35,379 nt of DNA from contig PATI01000013.1 in NCBI GenBank assembly GCA_002712335.1, forward strand, positions 1 through 35,379. Direction: 5' to 3'. Origin of the DNA: Rhodospirillaceae bacterium (GTDB lineage Bacteria > Pseudomonadota > Alphaproteobacteria > MPNO01 > UBA2964). The position numbers were made by a program, and so were the translations under genes. Positions 1 through 8,380 of this stretch are shown here, in pieces (positions within the stretch are counted from its first letter, which is position 1; each line of letters starts with the position of its first letter). The notes beneath the pieces were generated by a model. The model searched no databases and was not told where the DNA came from. It worked only from the letters and a program-made list of their open reading frames with translations.

Positions 1-471
1 AAGATGCCTCCCACCAGCGCCAATTGTCAGCCAATGCGAATCGTATTCCTTACATCTCAAGGTGCTAAGGATCGTCTGGCACCTGCACTTTCCTCTACAA
101 ACAAAGAAAAAACATTGAAGGCCCCGGCAGTCGCTATTATTGCTCACGATTTAGCATTTTTTGAAAACCTACCAAAACTTTACCGTATCCCTGGTGCGGA
201 GAAATGGTTCATGGGTCAAGAGGGTCTGATAGAAGAAACTGCGTTCCGCAATGGTACTTTGCAGGGCGCTTATTTTTTATTAGCCGCACGCGCAGTAGGT
301 TTGGGAGTAGGTCCCATGTCTGGGTTTGACAATGCAGTCGTCGATCAAAACTTTTTTTCAAATTCAAACTGGCGTTCGAATTTCATTTGTAATCTAGGCT
401 ACGGTGAAGAGAGTACAGTTCCCAAAAGAGATCCGAGGCTCGAATTCGCCGATGCGTGCGAGGTGTTATAA
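1..471 (+). CDS. rutE: Malonic semialdehyde reductase-like nitroreductase (RutE family), 5'-truncated
   Basis: The reading frame is open to base 1, so the N-terminus lies outside the window; about 157 of the roughly 196 residues usual for RutE are present. Visible RutE-type segments are PPTSANCQPMRIVF near the beginning, ETAFRNGTLQGAYFLLAARA in the middle, then GPMSGFDNAVVD and NLGYG. The family is FMN-dependent; RutE reduces malonic semialdehyde to 3-hydroxypropionate at the end of the Rut uracil pathway, in the cytoplasm. The stop is 3 bases before the ATG of a RutA-like monooxygenase, so the two are probably co-translated. The internal ATG at base 4 is not the true start, because homologous sequence continues upstream of it. 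It could also reduce another short semialdehyde or an enone. Confidence 0.8.
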   Translation, partial: KMPPTSANCQPMRIVFLTSQGAKDRLAPALSSTNKEKTLKAPAVAIIAHDLAFFENLPKLYRIPGAEKWFMGQEGLIEETAFRNGTLQGAYFLLAARAVGLGVGPMSGFDNAVVDQNFFSNSNWRSNFICNLGYGEESTVPKRDPRLEFADACEVL

Positions 472-474
472 ATT

Positions 475-1596
475 ATGGATGCCTTAGGGACGAAAGGCAA
501 AGTTATTCGAAGTTTCGATCAACACAAATTGAAACTGGGTTTGTTTGGGCTTAACTGCTCTGGAGGTCTTTCGGCAACATTGGTTTCTGAGCGCTGGGGG
601 GGGACTTGGGCGGAAAACCTAGCTATAGCGAAGATGGCCGATGATGCGGGGCTAGACTTTTTATTGCCGCTTGGTCGCTGGAAAGGTTACGGTGGTGAGA
701 CTGATCATAATGGTGAGAGCTTAGAAACTCTTACTTGGGCTTGTGGCATACTCGCCGCCACGAAAAATATTATGGCATTCGGTACGGTGCACGTCCCTTT
801 ATTTAATCCAATTGTTGCCGCAAAACAAATGGTGACAGCCGACCAAATTGGTGGTGGCCGTTTTGGTCTTAATATTGTTTGTGGCTGGAACCTTGGTGAA
901 TTCAATATGGCAGGGGTGGAGCTGAATTCCCATGAGGCACGGTATGAGCAGGGACAAGAATGGGTGGATATAGTCTCAAAAGCGTGGACGGCAGACGAAC
1001 CCTTCGATTACGCTGGCAAACATTATTCGGTAAAGGGCGCGTTGATGAAGCCCAAGCCAGTTTCAGGGGACCGACCTCTCGTGGTGTCAGCAGGGAATTC
1101 GGAGCGTGGCCGGGAATTTGCTGCCCGTAATTCAGATATGATGTTCACAGGAATTAAGGTTAATATCGAAGAAATAAGCCAAGATATAGCGCCCTTAAAA
1201 ACGCAGGCGAAAACCTTTGGGCGTGATATTGGTATATTTACTAATTGTTACGTTGTTTGTCGTCCTACAAGGAAAGAAGCTGAGGACTATCATGACTATT
1301 ACGCCCTTGAAATGGCGGACCAAGGAGCGGTAGAAAATCTAATTGCAGGGAGGAGCGTACGAGGCCGTTTTGATGGTCTTCCAGAGGAAATGCTGCGAAA
1401 TCTCAAGCAAAGGGCTGGCGGAGGAAATGGAGCTTATCCGGTCGTTGGTGATCCAGATGATGTCGCAAACCTGTTAATTAGACTCAATGAGGCCGGAATT
1501 GATGCCTTTGCCATGGGAATGGCTAATTATCTTGAGCATTTCCCTTTCTTTCGTGATGAGGTTTTACCAAGACTAGAAAAAGCAGGATTTCGCTAA
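475..1596 (+). CDS. LLM-class flavin-dependent monooxygenase (RutA-like)
   Basis: This 373-residue protein belongs to the bacterial luciferase-like (LLM) TIM-barrel monooxygenases, which use reduced FMN and O2. Diagnostic stretches are GRWKGYGGETDHNGESLETL near residues 68-87, the substrate/FMN region GGGRFGLNIVCGWNLGEF, and VVSAGNSERGREFAARNSDM. The layout matches RutA (about 360 residues), the uracil-ring-opening oxygenase, and the adjacent RutE-like gene supports a ring-cleavage role. The N-terminus is about 18 residues longer than RutA, so a shorter start is possible. Genuine RutA function is not proven: many LLM proteins of this subgroup act on other heterocycles or on sulfur compounds, and rutB, rutC and rutF are not adjacent. 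The stop codon overlaps the convergent MFS gene by 4 bases (CTAA serves both strands). Confidence 0.75.
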   Translation: MDALGTKGKVIRSFDQHKLKLGLFGLNCSGGLSATLVSERWGGTWAENLAIAKMADDAGLDFLLPLGRWKGYGGETDHNGESLETLTWACGILAATKNIMAFGTVHVPLFNPIVAAKQMVTADQIGGGRFGLNIVCGWNLGEFNMAGVELNSHEARYEQGQEWVDIVSKAWTADEPFDYAGKHYSVKGALMKPKPVSGDRPLVVSAGNSERGREFAARNSDMMFTGIKVNIEEISQDIAPLKTQAKTFGRDIGIFTNCYVVCRPTRKEAEDYHDYYALEMADQGAVENLIAGRSVRGRFDGLPEEMLRNLKQRAGGGNGAYPVVGDPDDVANLLIRLNEAGIDAFAMGMANYLEHFPFFRDEVLPRLEKAGFR

Positions 1597-2888
1597 GGGT
1601 TATTGATTTGTGATTGGGGCAGTTTGACAATCATAGCCGCAACAATTGTGGTTGCGATCGCTAGTGCTAAAAAAATCTGAGGTATACTCCACCCTAAAGC
1701 TAGAAAGACAGCAACAATCATGGCGCCAACGACCATAAACAGAGCATTGATAATGTTATTGGCTGCAATTGTACGGGACCTAAGTTTTGGTTCGCTATAG
1801 CTTTGAACGATAGCGTAAAGTGGAACACTATAGAGACCGCCGAATATTGAAATTGCCGTTAAGTCCAGAAGAATACGCCAGTTGTAAGGATCAACTATAA
1901 AGTCTTTTGCATCTATTAAATTCGAATTCGAGGGATTTAAACCTTTACTGGCAAAGTAAAGGTCAAAGGTAAATATTGCGAGACCAAGCGCACTGACGGG
2001 AACAAATTTAGCAGAAATTGAACCTTTTAAAATTTTGGAACAAAATCCAGAGCCGATGGCAATACCTACAGAAAATGTTACCATAAAAAGGGTTACAACT
2101 GTGGCATCACCGCCAATTTGGTTTTTAGTGAAGTTGGGAAACTGCGTAAGGAATGTCGCTCCAACAGCCCAAAACCATGAGATGCCCAATATGGATATTA
2201 ACACTGGGGGCCTTTTCTTCGCTATGCCAAAGATCCAGACAGTTTCTTTTAATATATTGGGGTTTAATTTAATCTTTATATCGGCCGCCTCGGCCCTTGG
2301 AATTCGGTGACTTGATAGCCAACCAATAGTAGCGATTAAAAGCAGTAAAATTGAGACGATAAATAGGCCTTGGTCAGTGACAATGAGTAAGCCCCCGGCT
2401 ATGGTTCCCAATAAAATTGCCAAGAATGTTCCACCCTCGATGAGAGCATTTCCAGCAACCAGTTCTTCTTTGGAGAGGTGATTGGGAAGGATCCCATATT
2501 TAAGGGGTCCAAAAAACGTGGACTGGCTTCCCATCATAAAAAGGATAGTCATAAGAAGATAGGTATTTCTATAATAAAACCCTATAACCGCAGCGATCAT
2601 AATTACAATCTCCGCTAATTTTATTAATTGTATAGTTTTTGATTTTTCGAATTTATCTGCTATTTGGCCCGCAGTCGCAGAAAATAAAAAAAATGGTAAT
2701 ATAAAAATCCCTGCTGCAATAGTTACGAGGATACTGGGGTCGTAGGAAACTTTGCTCGTTAGCCCAAAAGTAATCATTACAATTAAAGCCTGTTTCATTA
2801 AATTATCATTCATTGCGCCGAGAAACTGGGTAATGAACAATGGTAAAAATCTTTTTGTTTTGAGAAGTTGAAAGGTTGTATGGTTCAT
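1593..2888 (-). CDS. MFS transporter, LplT-like (lysophospholipid-transporter type)
   Basis: A 431-residue, highly hydrophobic protein with about 12 predicted membrane helices. The N-terminus LPLFITQFLGAMNDNLMKQA is characteristic of the LplT-type MFS domain, which flips lysophospholipids across the inner membrane and is often fused to the Aas acyltransferase. The loop ATAGQIADKFEKSK is the MFS motif-A region, and FFGPLKYGILPNHLS is also LplT-like. No acyltransferase domain follows, so this is a stand-alone carrier. It is the last gene of a leftward trio with the methyltransferase (6-base gap) and a TauD-type dioxygenase, which suggests it may export or import a small amphipathic metabolite rather than serve lipid repair. 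No strong Shine-Dalgarno sequence is visible before its ATG, so coupling to the upstream gene is likely. Confidence 0.8.
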   Translation of the reverse strand: MNHTTFQLLKTKRFLPLFITQFLGAMNDNLMKQALIVMITFGLTSKVSYDPSILVTIAAGIFILPFFLFSATAGQIADKFEKSKTIQLIKLAEIVIMIAAVIGFYYRNTYLLMTILFMMGSQSTFFGPLKYGILPNHLSKEELVAGNALIEGGTFLAILLGTIAGGLLIVTDQGLFIVSILLLLIATIGWLSSHRIPRAEAADIKIKLNPNILKETVWIFGIAKKRPPVLISILGISWFWAVGATFLTQFPNFTKNQIGGDATVVTLFMVTFSVGIAIGSGFCSKILKGSISAKFVPVSALGLAIFTFDLYFASKGLNPSNSNLIDAKDFIVDPYNWRILLDLTAISIFGGLYSVPLYAIVQSYSEPKLRSRTIAANNIINALFMVVGAMIVAVFLALGWSIPQIFLALAIATTIVAAMIVKLPQSQINNP

Positions 2889-2894
2889 AGACTT

Positions 2895-3533
2895 TTACAA
2901 AGAACTTGCCCGAGCTTGGACAATAAAAAGGGGGTCCGATTGCCCTGGGTTTGGAGAAATATTATGTGTTTCCGGTTTGTCAAAACCATTAGATTCCTCG
3001 AAATAATATTCCACTAGTTTTCCATGATTTTCGTCATCCAAGTGATGCCAAATTGCAACAGCCTTTGTTGGAAAACACCTATTAGAGAATGAGACTATAC
3101 AGGCCGCTCCGGGTCTTAAAACCCGCGCGATCTCGGTAAATACTTTTATTGGATGAATTATGTATTGGACCGAGACTGTGATCATGCAGCCATCAAAAGA
3201 TTGATTGGCGAAGGGTAAGGTAGGATTTTTTGAAAGGTTGTGTACGATACGTTTGGTGAGTTGAGGGTTTTCATTTAATTCCACCTCATTCATGCCTAGA
3301 CCCGTAATATTTTTATATGTCATGTCCCAGGGGAGGTGCGATACACAGCTAGACATTAAATCTAGGAGCTCGCTATTTGCGGGAAAATGCGTCCGGAAAT
3401 AATCGTTTAAAGCACTACAAGCAGGGTCATCGATATGTGTGACAAGCCGGGGCTGCTTGTAAAAGCCAGCGTCGTCTCCTTCATCCAGACGACGAAAATG
3501 TTCGGGTCGTAATTTATCTAATTTTTCCGACAA
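2895..3533 (-). CDS. Class I SAM-dependent methyltransferase (type 11-like)
   Basis: The 212-residue protein has a Rossmann-type methyltransferase layout: ELLDLMSSCVSHLPWDMT (motif I region, with a Ser-Cys in place of the usual glycine-rich loop), GLGMNEVELNENPQL (acidic ribose-binding segment), LPFANQSFDGCMITVSVQYI (motif IV region) and RVLRPGAACIVSFSNRCFP (post-motif). This SVQYL/SFSNR family is widespread in proteobacteria and cyanobacteria, but its substrate is not known. The only usable start is a TTG one codon after the TAG stop of the upstream dioxygenase, in the same reading frame and without a clear ribosome-binding site. Translation probably depends on re-initiation from the dioxygenase gene. 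It ends 6 bases before the MFS gene. Confidence 0.75.
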   Translation of the reverse strand: MSEKLDKLRPEHFRRLDEGDDAGFYKQPRLVTHIDDPACSALNDYFRTHFPANSELLDLMSSCVSHLPWDMTYKNITGLGMNEVELNENPQLTKRIVHNLSKNPTLPFANQSFDGCMITVSVQYIIHPIKVFTEIARVLRPGAACIVSFSNRCFPTKAVAIWHHLDDENHGKLVEYYFEESNGFDKPETHNISPNPGQSDPLFIVQARASSL

Positions 3534-3536
3534 GGT

Positions 3537-4418
3537 CTATGAGCCCATTGCATCATTCATTGGTGGGTCTCCTGCCAAGACGGGATGCTCATCCTCCAGA
3601 GTAATGCGCCGTAGCATCCTTCGTTCATCTCGAGGAAAGTCAGTACGAGCGTGGACTGAGCACCGATTATCCCACATTAAAATGTCACCAGGACGCCATT
3701 TATGCTCGTAAATAAATTCCTGTTTTCTTTGATGTTCAAACAATATTTTAAGAAGCTCCTTACTCTCTTGTTGACTTACTCCAAGAATTTCTTCTGTCAT
3801 TAACTCGCTTACAAAAAGAGCCGAGCGGCCTGTCTCGGGGTGTCTACGAAATACGGGGTGGGCAAAATGAGGGTGGATACTTTTATCGTAGCTGTCATCG
3901 GTTTTATTTTGATTGCCGTAATCATAAATATGCAGTGCTTTTCGATTTCCAATGCGTGTTTTTAAGTCGTCAGGTAAAGTTTCTGCGGCCCTGTAGCTAT
4001 TGGAAAATAGTGTATTACCTCCGCGGGATGGAATGTCGATGGCGTACAGCAGTGTCGCCTTGAGAGGCCTCTCGTAATACGGTGTGTCAGAGTGAAACAT
4101 CATTTCGCCATCAGGAAGTGTGCCGATAGGTTTTCCGTTTTCACGAACATTGGTAATTAGCATAAGTGTGTTACTAGTTTTTTTTTCATGTTCTGTCGCG
4201 GATGATTGGCTTCTGACGGCGACTTTCCCAAAATTAGAAGCGTAAGAATGTTGCTGATCGAGGGTAAGGTCTTGATCCCGTACAAGGACGATTAAATGTT
4301 CGTACCAAGCTTGTTCTATCTCTTTCACAACTTCGTGCTTTAAAGGTTGACGTAAATCAATGCCAATTACCTCGACGCCGATTGCATCAGATATTGGGCG
4401 CAACTCAAAATTTGTCAT
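3537..4418 (-). CDS. TauD/TfdA-family Fe(II)/2-oxoglutarate dioxygenase (paralogue 1)
   Basis: A 293-residue protein with the full double-stranded beta-helix iron site: His109 and Asp111 in GEMMFHSDTPYYERP, and the distal His256 in MWDNRCSVHART, followed by the 2-oxoglutarate-binding Arg in RRMLRR. The family couples 2-oxoglutarate decarboxylation to hydroxylation of a substrate, classically releasing sulfite from taurine or cleaving aryl-ether acids. The start is the ATG at 4418, because GGAG (4425-4428 on the complementary strand) lies 6 bases upstream; a longer TTG start at 4433 lacks such a site. It leads the operon with a methyltransferase and an MFS carrier. Its GEMMFHSDTPYY and SVHART motifs are closest to the fourth copy (9919-10758). 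The substrate is unknown. Confidence 0.9.
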   Translation of the reverse strand: MTNFELRPISDAIGVEVIGIDLRQPLKHEVVKEIEQAWYEHLIVLVRDQDLTLDQQHSYASNFGKVAVRSQSSATEHEKKTSNTLMLITNVRENGKPIGTLPDGEMMFHSDTPYYERPLKATLLYAIDIPSRGGNTLFSNSYRAAETLPDDLKTRIGNRKALHIYDYGNQNKTDDSYDKSIHPHFAHPVFRRHPETGRSALFVSELMTEEILGVSQQESKELLKILFEHQRKQEFIYEHKWRPGDILMWDNRCSVHARTDFPRDERRMLRRITLEDEHPVLAGDPPMNDAMGS

Positions 4419-4491
4419 AGTCAGCTCCAACAATTTAATCGTTACTAATTGAACGCTATTGGGGAACGAAACTCAACTGCTACCACGCTAT

Positions 4492-4520
4492 TTGACGCTT
4501 AATGAGACCGGGAGTAGAAT
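4492..4520 (+). promoter_or_regulatory. Predicted sigma-70-type promoter
   Basis: TTGACG (4492-4497) and TAGAAT (4515-4520) are separated by exactly 17 bases, close to the bacterial housekeeping consensus. A transcript starting near 4527 would carry a short leader before the ATG at 4570. It sits in the 151-base gap between divergent dioxygenase genes and would drive the rightward operon 4570-9916. This also argues against the longer TTG-initiated form at 4459, whose codons would lie upstream of the transcript start. Confidence 0.5.
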
Positions 4521-4569
4521 TGGAAAAAGTACCGAAAAGGTGCAACTAAGTCTTATAGTGGAGGATGTC

Positions 4570-5421
4570 ATGGAAATCAGCCATCTCTCGGATTCATTGG
4601 GAGCGGAGGTATCAGGCGTAAATCTTGCTAATGTTGACGCTTTTGAAGCCGAGTCAATTAAGGAATCTTTCCACCAGCATCAGATTCTTCTGTTTAGAAA
4701 TCAGGAAATTTCTATCGAGGAACATATCAATTTTAGTAAATACTTCGGGCCTCTCGAAGTTCATATTTCCAAGGACAGTCTCCATAAAAAACATGAGGAA
4801 ATCCTGCTCGTCTCAAACGTCAAAGAAAATGGTAAATATATTGGTGTTGAGAATGCGGGGGACTCCTGGCATTCGGATCTATCTTATATGCCGAAGCCAA
4901 GCCTCGGCTCACTCCTTTATGCACTTGAGGTTTCTGAAATTGGTGGCGATACCGAATGGCTTAGCATGTATGACGCTTATGATACTTTGCCCGAAGATAC
5001 CAAGAAGCGTATCCATGGATTGAAGGCTCGTCATAGTTTTAACCGTTATAAAAATAAGCGCATAGGTGTGCCTAAGCAGCGTCAACAAGGCGGAAGGGAA
5101 CGCTATGAAAAGATCAGCCCGCCAGACGTATTCCATCCCGTAGTAAGAACCCACCCCGAGACAGGCAAAAAGGCTCTCTACATTTCCCCCCGTTTTACAA
5201 TTGGGATTTTGGATGGGTCGGATGATGAGGGGCAGGATCTGTTGAATGAGTTAATTGAACATTCAATTCAACGTAAATTTATATACCATCATGAATGGAA
5301 GGTTGGCGATTTAATAATGTGGGATAATCGATGTACCCTACACTTGGCATGCCGTGGAATACCTGAAGGCCAAATTCGTCACATGCACCGCACGACAATT
5401 AGCGGCGATATACCTGTTTGA
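4570..5421 (+). CDS. TauD/TfdA-family dioxygenase (paralogue 2)
   Basis: A 283-residue Fe(II)/2-oxoglutarate dioxygenase. Iron ligands are His101 and Asp103 in GDSWHSDLSYM and His258 in TLHLACRGIPEGQIRHMHR; the Arg in RHMHR is placed to bind 2-oxoglutarate. The ATG at 4570 was chosen because GGAGG (4560-4564) lies 5 bases upstream and the resulting N-terminus (MEISHLSDSLGAEVSGV) aligns with that of the next gene. The two tandem copies have equal length and align without large gaps by eye, so they arose by duplication. HSDLSY plus HLACRGIPEGQIRHMHR resembles the TfdA/alpha-ketoglutarate-dependent taurine dioxygenase-like branch acting on organic acids. It is the first gene of the operon with glyoxalase I, UbiD and SDR genes. 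The substrate is not identifiable. Confidence 0.9.
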   Translation: MEISHLSDSLGAEVSGVNLANVDAFEAESIKESFHQHQILLFRNQEISIEEHINFSKYFGPLEVHISKDSLHKKHEEILLVSNVKENGKYIGVENAGDSWHSDLSYMPKPSLGSLLYALEVSEIGGDTEWLSMYDAYDTLPEDTKKRIHGLKARHSFNRYKNKRIGVPKQRQQGGRERYEKISPPDVFHPVVRTHPETGKKALYISPRFTIGILDGSDDEGQDLLNELIEHSIQRKFIYHHEWKVGDLIMWDNRCTLHLACRGIPEGQIRHMHRTTISGDIPV

Positions 5422-5438
5422 AAAAAGGCAATGCTAAA

Positions 5439-6290
5439 ATGCAGATAAATCCTTTATCGGATATATTAGGCGCAGAAGTTGTAGGGCTCGACTTAGGAAA
5501 ACTGGATAAGGCTAGCCTTAAAACAGTTCAAGAAGCGTTCTTGAAGTATCACGTGCTAGTTTTTCGAGAGCAGAAGCTGCTGCCTGAACAACAAATTCAA
5601 TTTGCAACTAACTTTGGGCAATTGGATGTCCATATTCAAAAAGATAATCAATATTCTGGCCATGAGGCAATGCAAATCCTTTCAAATAAAAAAATTAACG
5701 GGAAATATATTGGCTCGCCTTCGGCCGGTGATGCGTGGCACTCCGACTTATCATATACTGACATTCCGACACTTTGTACGATGCTCTATGCCTTAGAAAT
5801 TCCAGAGATCGGCGGCGATACTGAATGGTCGAATATGCATAAGGCTTATGACACATTGTCATCTGAGGTTAAAAGCCGCTTAAAGGGATTACACGCGCGT
5901 CACACCTTCAATCGATTTCGCAATCCGCGAGTTGAAGTGCCCGATGTTTATAAGGGTAAAGGAAAAGAACGCTACGTGGATGTGGCGCCACCAGATGCAA
6001 TACATCCTGTCGTTCGTACACATCCGGAAACAGGTCGTAAAGCTCTTTATATTTCAGAAAGGTTTACCATTGGAATAGAGGAGCTTGAAGAGGAAGAAGG
6101 ACAACTTTTACTTGATGAATTAATTGCACATCAAAAAAATCGAGATTTCATTTATCGCCACAAGTGGAGCCAAGGTGACTTAACAATTTGGGATAACCGT
6201 TGTTTGATTCATTTGGCTTGCGGTGGAGTACCAGAAGGACAAATTCGGCACATGCACCGAGTTATCGTACGCGGAGATAAACCCTTTTAA
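5439..6290 (+). CDS. TauD/TfdA-family dioxygenase (paralogue 3)
   Basis: A 283-residue tandem copy of the preceding gene. The iron ligands His101 and Asp103 (GDAWHSDLSYT) and His258 (LIHLACGGVPEGQ) and the C-terminal Arg in RHMHR are all retained, so both copies should be active. The start is the ATG at 5439; an in-frame TTG at 5418 overlaps the previous stop but would add residues with no counterpart in the paralogue. AAGG near 5425-5428 is the best ribosome-binding site. The copies differ mostly between residues 20 and 80 and around residues 165-180, which may reflect substrate specificity. It is followed at 22 bases by a glyoxalase I gene. Confidence 0.9.
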   Translation: MQINPLSDILGAEVVGLDLGKLDKASLKTVQEAFLKYHVLVFREQKLLPEQQIQFATNFGQLDVHIQKDNQYSGHEAMQILSNKKINGKYIGSPSAGDAWHSDLSYTDIPTLCTMLYALEIPEIGGDTEWSNMHKAYDTLSSEVKSRLKGLHARHTFNRFRNPRVEVPDVYKGKGKERYVDVAPPDAIHPVVRTHPETGRKALYISERFTIGIEELEEEEGQLLLDELIAHQKNRDFIYRHKWSQGDLTIWDNRCLIHLACGGVPEGQIRHMHRVIVRGDKPF

Positions 6291-6311
6291 ATAGAATTAG
6301 GAGAAGTTTTA

Positions 6312-6770
6312 ATGTCTGATTTATCACCTACCATACAGCCCCGTATCCGACACACCATGGTTAGGGTCAAAGACCTAGAAAATTCTGTAAAGTTTTATTC
6401 GGAGGTCCTCGGAATGAAAGAGTTCAGGAGGAATGAGAATGAAGGTGGAAAATATACTGTTGTATTTATGGGTTTCGGTGATGAAGACACAGACCCGGCA
6501 ATTGAGCTCACTTATAACTGGGGTCGGGACGATGGTTATGAATTAGGAACCGGATATGGTCATATAGCAATTGGATATCCTGATATCTATAAGGTTTGCG
6601 AAAAGGTTGAGAGTTTTGGGATGGAGGTTCCAAGACCGCCAGGACCTTTAAAGCATTCTGGTCCCAATGGGCCAGTGATAGCTTTCATCCGTGACCCTGA
6701 TGGTTATTCGATTGAACTTACTGAGCCTAGAATCAAAGAAAAAACCTGGGGATCAAAGACTGAAAAATAA
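6312..6770 (+). CDS. gloA: Glyoxalase I (lactoylglutathione lyase), VOC superfamily
   Basis: A 152-residue protein with two paired beta-alpha-beta-beta-beta modules. Predicted metal ligands are His14 (RIRHTMVRV), Glu65 (AIELTYNWG), His84 (GYGHIAIG) and Glu135 (GYSIELTEP), which correspond in order and spacing to those of bacterial Ni-dependent GloA. Glyoxalase I isomerises the glutathione hemithioacetal of methylglyoxal to S-lactoylglutathione in the cytoplasm. Its place between the dioxygenases and a UbiD decarboxylase suggests detoxification of a reactive 2-oxoaldehyde made in this pathway, or a specialised role on a pathway thiohemiacetal. The start has a good site, AGGAG, about 9 bases upstream. 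The N-terminus is about 9 residues longer than E. coli GloA. Confidence 0.88.
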   Translation: MSDLSPTIQPRIRHTMVRVKDLENSVKFYSEVLGMKEFRRNENEGGKYTVVFMGFGDEDTDPAIELTYNWGRDDGYELGTGYGHIAIGYPDIYKVCEKVESFGMEVPRPPGPLKHSGPNGPVIAFIRDPDGYSIELTEPRIKEKTWGSKTEK

Positions 6771-6785
6771 TAGGGAGGAAGACAA

Positions 6786-8270
6786 ATGGCGGAGGGTAAC
6801 CCGACTGAAATTTTACGCGCCAATAATGAACATAATTTTGCATATCAGGATCTCAGAGATTGGCTTGTCGAAGCTGAAAAGCTTGGTGAATTAGAAACAA
6901 TCACTGGTGCGAGTTGGGAGGAAGATATCGGTATGGCGGCGACGGTTGCGAAATATCGAGATGGTTCACCAGCCCTTCTTTTTGATGAAGTCCCTGGATG
7001 TGATAAGGGCTTCAGGGTTCTTTGTAATTTTTTTGGCGGCAGGCGTAAGAACCTTACATTGGGTTTTCCAGAAAATCTCGACAAGGTCGAACTTTCAGAA
7101 GCGTGGGCCGGGGTTTACTCGCATGAACAAGGAGCATTGATCCCTCCCGTTTATGTAGAGGATGGACCAGTTTTTCAAAACATAATGACGGGGGATGATA
7201 TCAATGTACTAGCATTTCCTTCGCCAATGTGGCACGAGGATGACGGTGGTCGATATATCGGAACTGGCACTTACAATGTTACACAAGACCCTGATACTGG
7301 TTGGTATAATTTGGGTTGTTACCGAGTGATGGTTATCGATGAAAAAACCGTTGCCTATAATTCTGCTCCCGGAAAACACGGGAGAATTCATCACGAAAAA
7401 CACGTTGCTAAAGGTGAAAAGATGCCGGTAGTGATGGTTGTAGGGGGTGAACCACTTGCATTTCTCCTTGGAGGGTACGAGGTGCCGTCTGAGGTCAGTG
7501 AATTTGATGTTATGGGAGGCCTGCGTGGGAAGCCTATAGAATTAGTTCGAGGTAAAGAAACAGGATTGCCATTCCCTGCTGATGCAGAGATTGTTATTGA
7601 AGGTTGGGTGGATCCAAATGAGGTTGTGCCGGAGGGGCCATTTGGTGATTGGTGTGGCAGTTACACAGAAAAAGGCAGGGTAAGACCGAAATGTGATGTG
7701 GCAGCTATTTACTATCGAAATGACCCGATAATCCTTGGCTTTCCTCCTCAGCATTTGCCAGACGAATTTTCTCGTTTTAGAGCGATTACTAGATCTGCAT
7801 TGATGAAAAAAAATATAGAAGCAGCCGGCGTTCCAGATATACATCAGGTATGGTGTCACGAAGTTGGTGGGTCAAGGATGCTAACAGGAGTATCTATAAA
7901 GGCCCGGTATCCCGGTCATGCCACTCAAGCCGGACATATTGCCAGTCAATGTCATGCGGGCGCGTATGCTGGTAAGTGGGTTATAGTCACGGACGACGAT
8001 ATAGATGTTACAGACCTCGAAGAACTGATCTGGGCAGCGTTGATGTGCTGCGATCCGGCTACGGAGATGGATATAATTCGAAATGCCTGGACTTCGAATG
8101 CAGATCCACGGCTTCACCCTGATGAAAAGGCTCGAGGCAATATTACTAATTCACGTCTTATTATCGACGCAACAAAACCATTCCATTGGGCAGATCGTTT
8201 TCCCCAGTCGACTAAACCAAAGCCGAAGGTGCTAGCAGCTGCTCGTGAAAAGTTTGGGCATCTGGCATAG
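6786..8270 (+). CDS. UbiD-family prenylated-FMN decarboxylase (copy 1)
   Basis: A 494-residue member of the UbiD family, which reversibly decarboxylates aromatic, heteroaromatic or alpha,beta-unsaturated acids using prenyl-FMN supplied by UbiX. The conserved cofactor/metal segment DPDTGWYNLGCYRVMV gives Asn175 and Arg180, and His198 lies 18 residues after the Arg as in Fdc1. The catalytic acid pair is Glu283 and Asp288 in PEGPFGDWCG; E. coli UbiD also has Asp at the second position, so this is functional. A strong ribosome-binding site (GGGAGG) precedes the ATG. The gene follows glyoxalase I by 15 bases and precedes two SDR genes, which fits decarboxylation of an acid produced by hydroxylation or dehydrogenation. 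It is not the ubiquinone-pathway UbiD in length or context. No ubiX is seen nearby. Confidence 0.88.
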   Translation: MAEGNPTEILRANNEHNFAYQDLRDWLVEAEKLGELETITGASWEEDIGMAATVAKYRDGSPALLFDEVPGCDKGFRVLCNFFGGRRKNLTLGFPENLDKVELSEAWAGVYSHEQGALIPPVYVEDGPVFQNIMTGDDINVLAFPSPMWHEDDGGRYIGTGTYNVTQDPDTGWYNLGCYRVMVIDEKTVAYNSAPGKHGRIHHEKHVAKGEKMPVVMVVGGEPLAFLLGGYEVPSEVSEFDVMGGLRGKPIELVRGKETGLPFPADAEIVIEGWVDPNEVVPEGPFGDWCGSYTEKGRVRPKCDVAAIYYRNDPIILGFPPQHLPDEFSRFRAITRSALMKKNIEAAGVPDIHQVWCHEVGGSRMLTGVSIKARYPGHATQAGHIASQCHAGAYAGKWVIVTDDDIDVTDLEELIWAALMCCDPATEMDIIRNAWTSNADPRLHPDEKARGNITNSRLIIDATKPFHWADRFPQSTKPKPKVLAAAREKFGHLA

Positions 8271-8380
8271 GTATATTATTGTTTCAGTTAATTTTAGATG
8301 TGCATTGGCCTCACAGCTTGATTGGCTTGCAATTTCCAATTTTGCGTTCAAAATTTGAAATATTCTGATGGGAGAAAGAT

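Noticed and set aside
1593..1596. Four-base overlap of convergent stop codons as a regulatory feature
   Set aside because: CTAA simply contains a stop on each strand; such tight packing is common in compact genomes.
4459..4569. Longer TTG-initiated form of dioxygenase paralogue 2
   Set aside because: The extra 37 residues have no counterpart in the tandem paralogue, and a good promoter and ribosome-binding site lie downstream of that start.
7074..7650. Asp instead of Glu at the second catalytic acid position of UbiD copy 1 as a sign of inactivation
   Set aside because: E. coli UbiD itself has Asp there (EGPYGD), so the residue is normal for the family.
8338..8355. AATTTTG/CAAAATT hairpin between UbiD copy 1 and SDR copy 1 as a terminator
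   Set aside because: The stem is almost all A-T and no T run follows it; the SDR gene is probably in the same operon.
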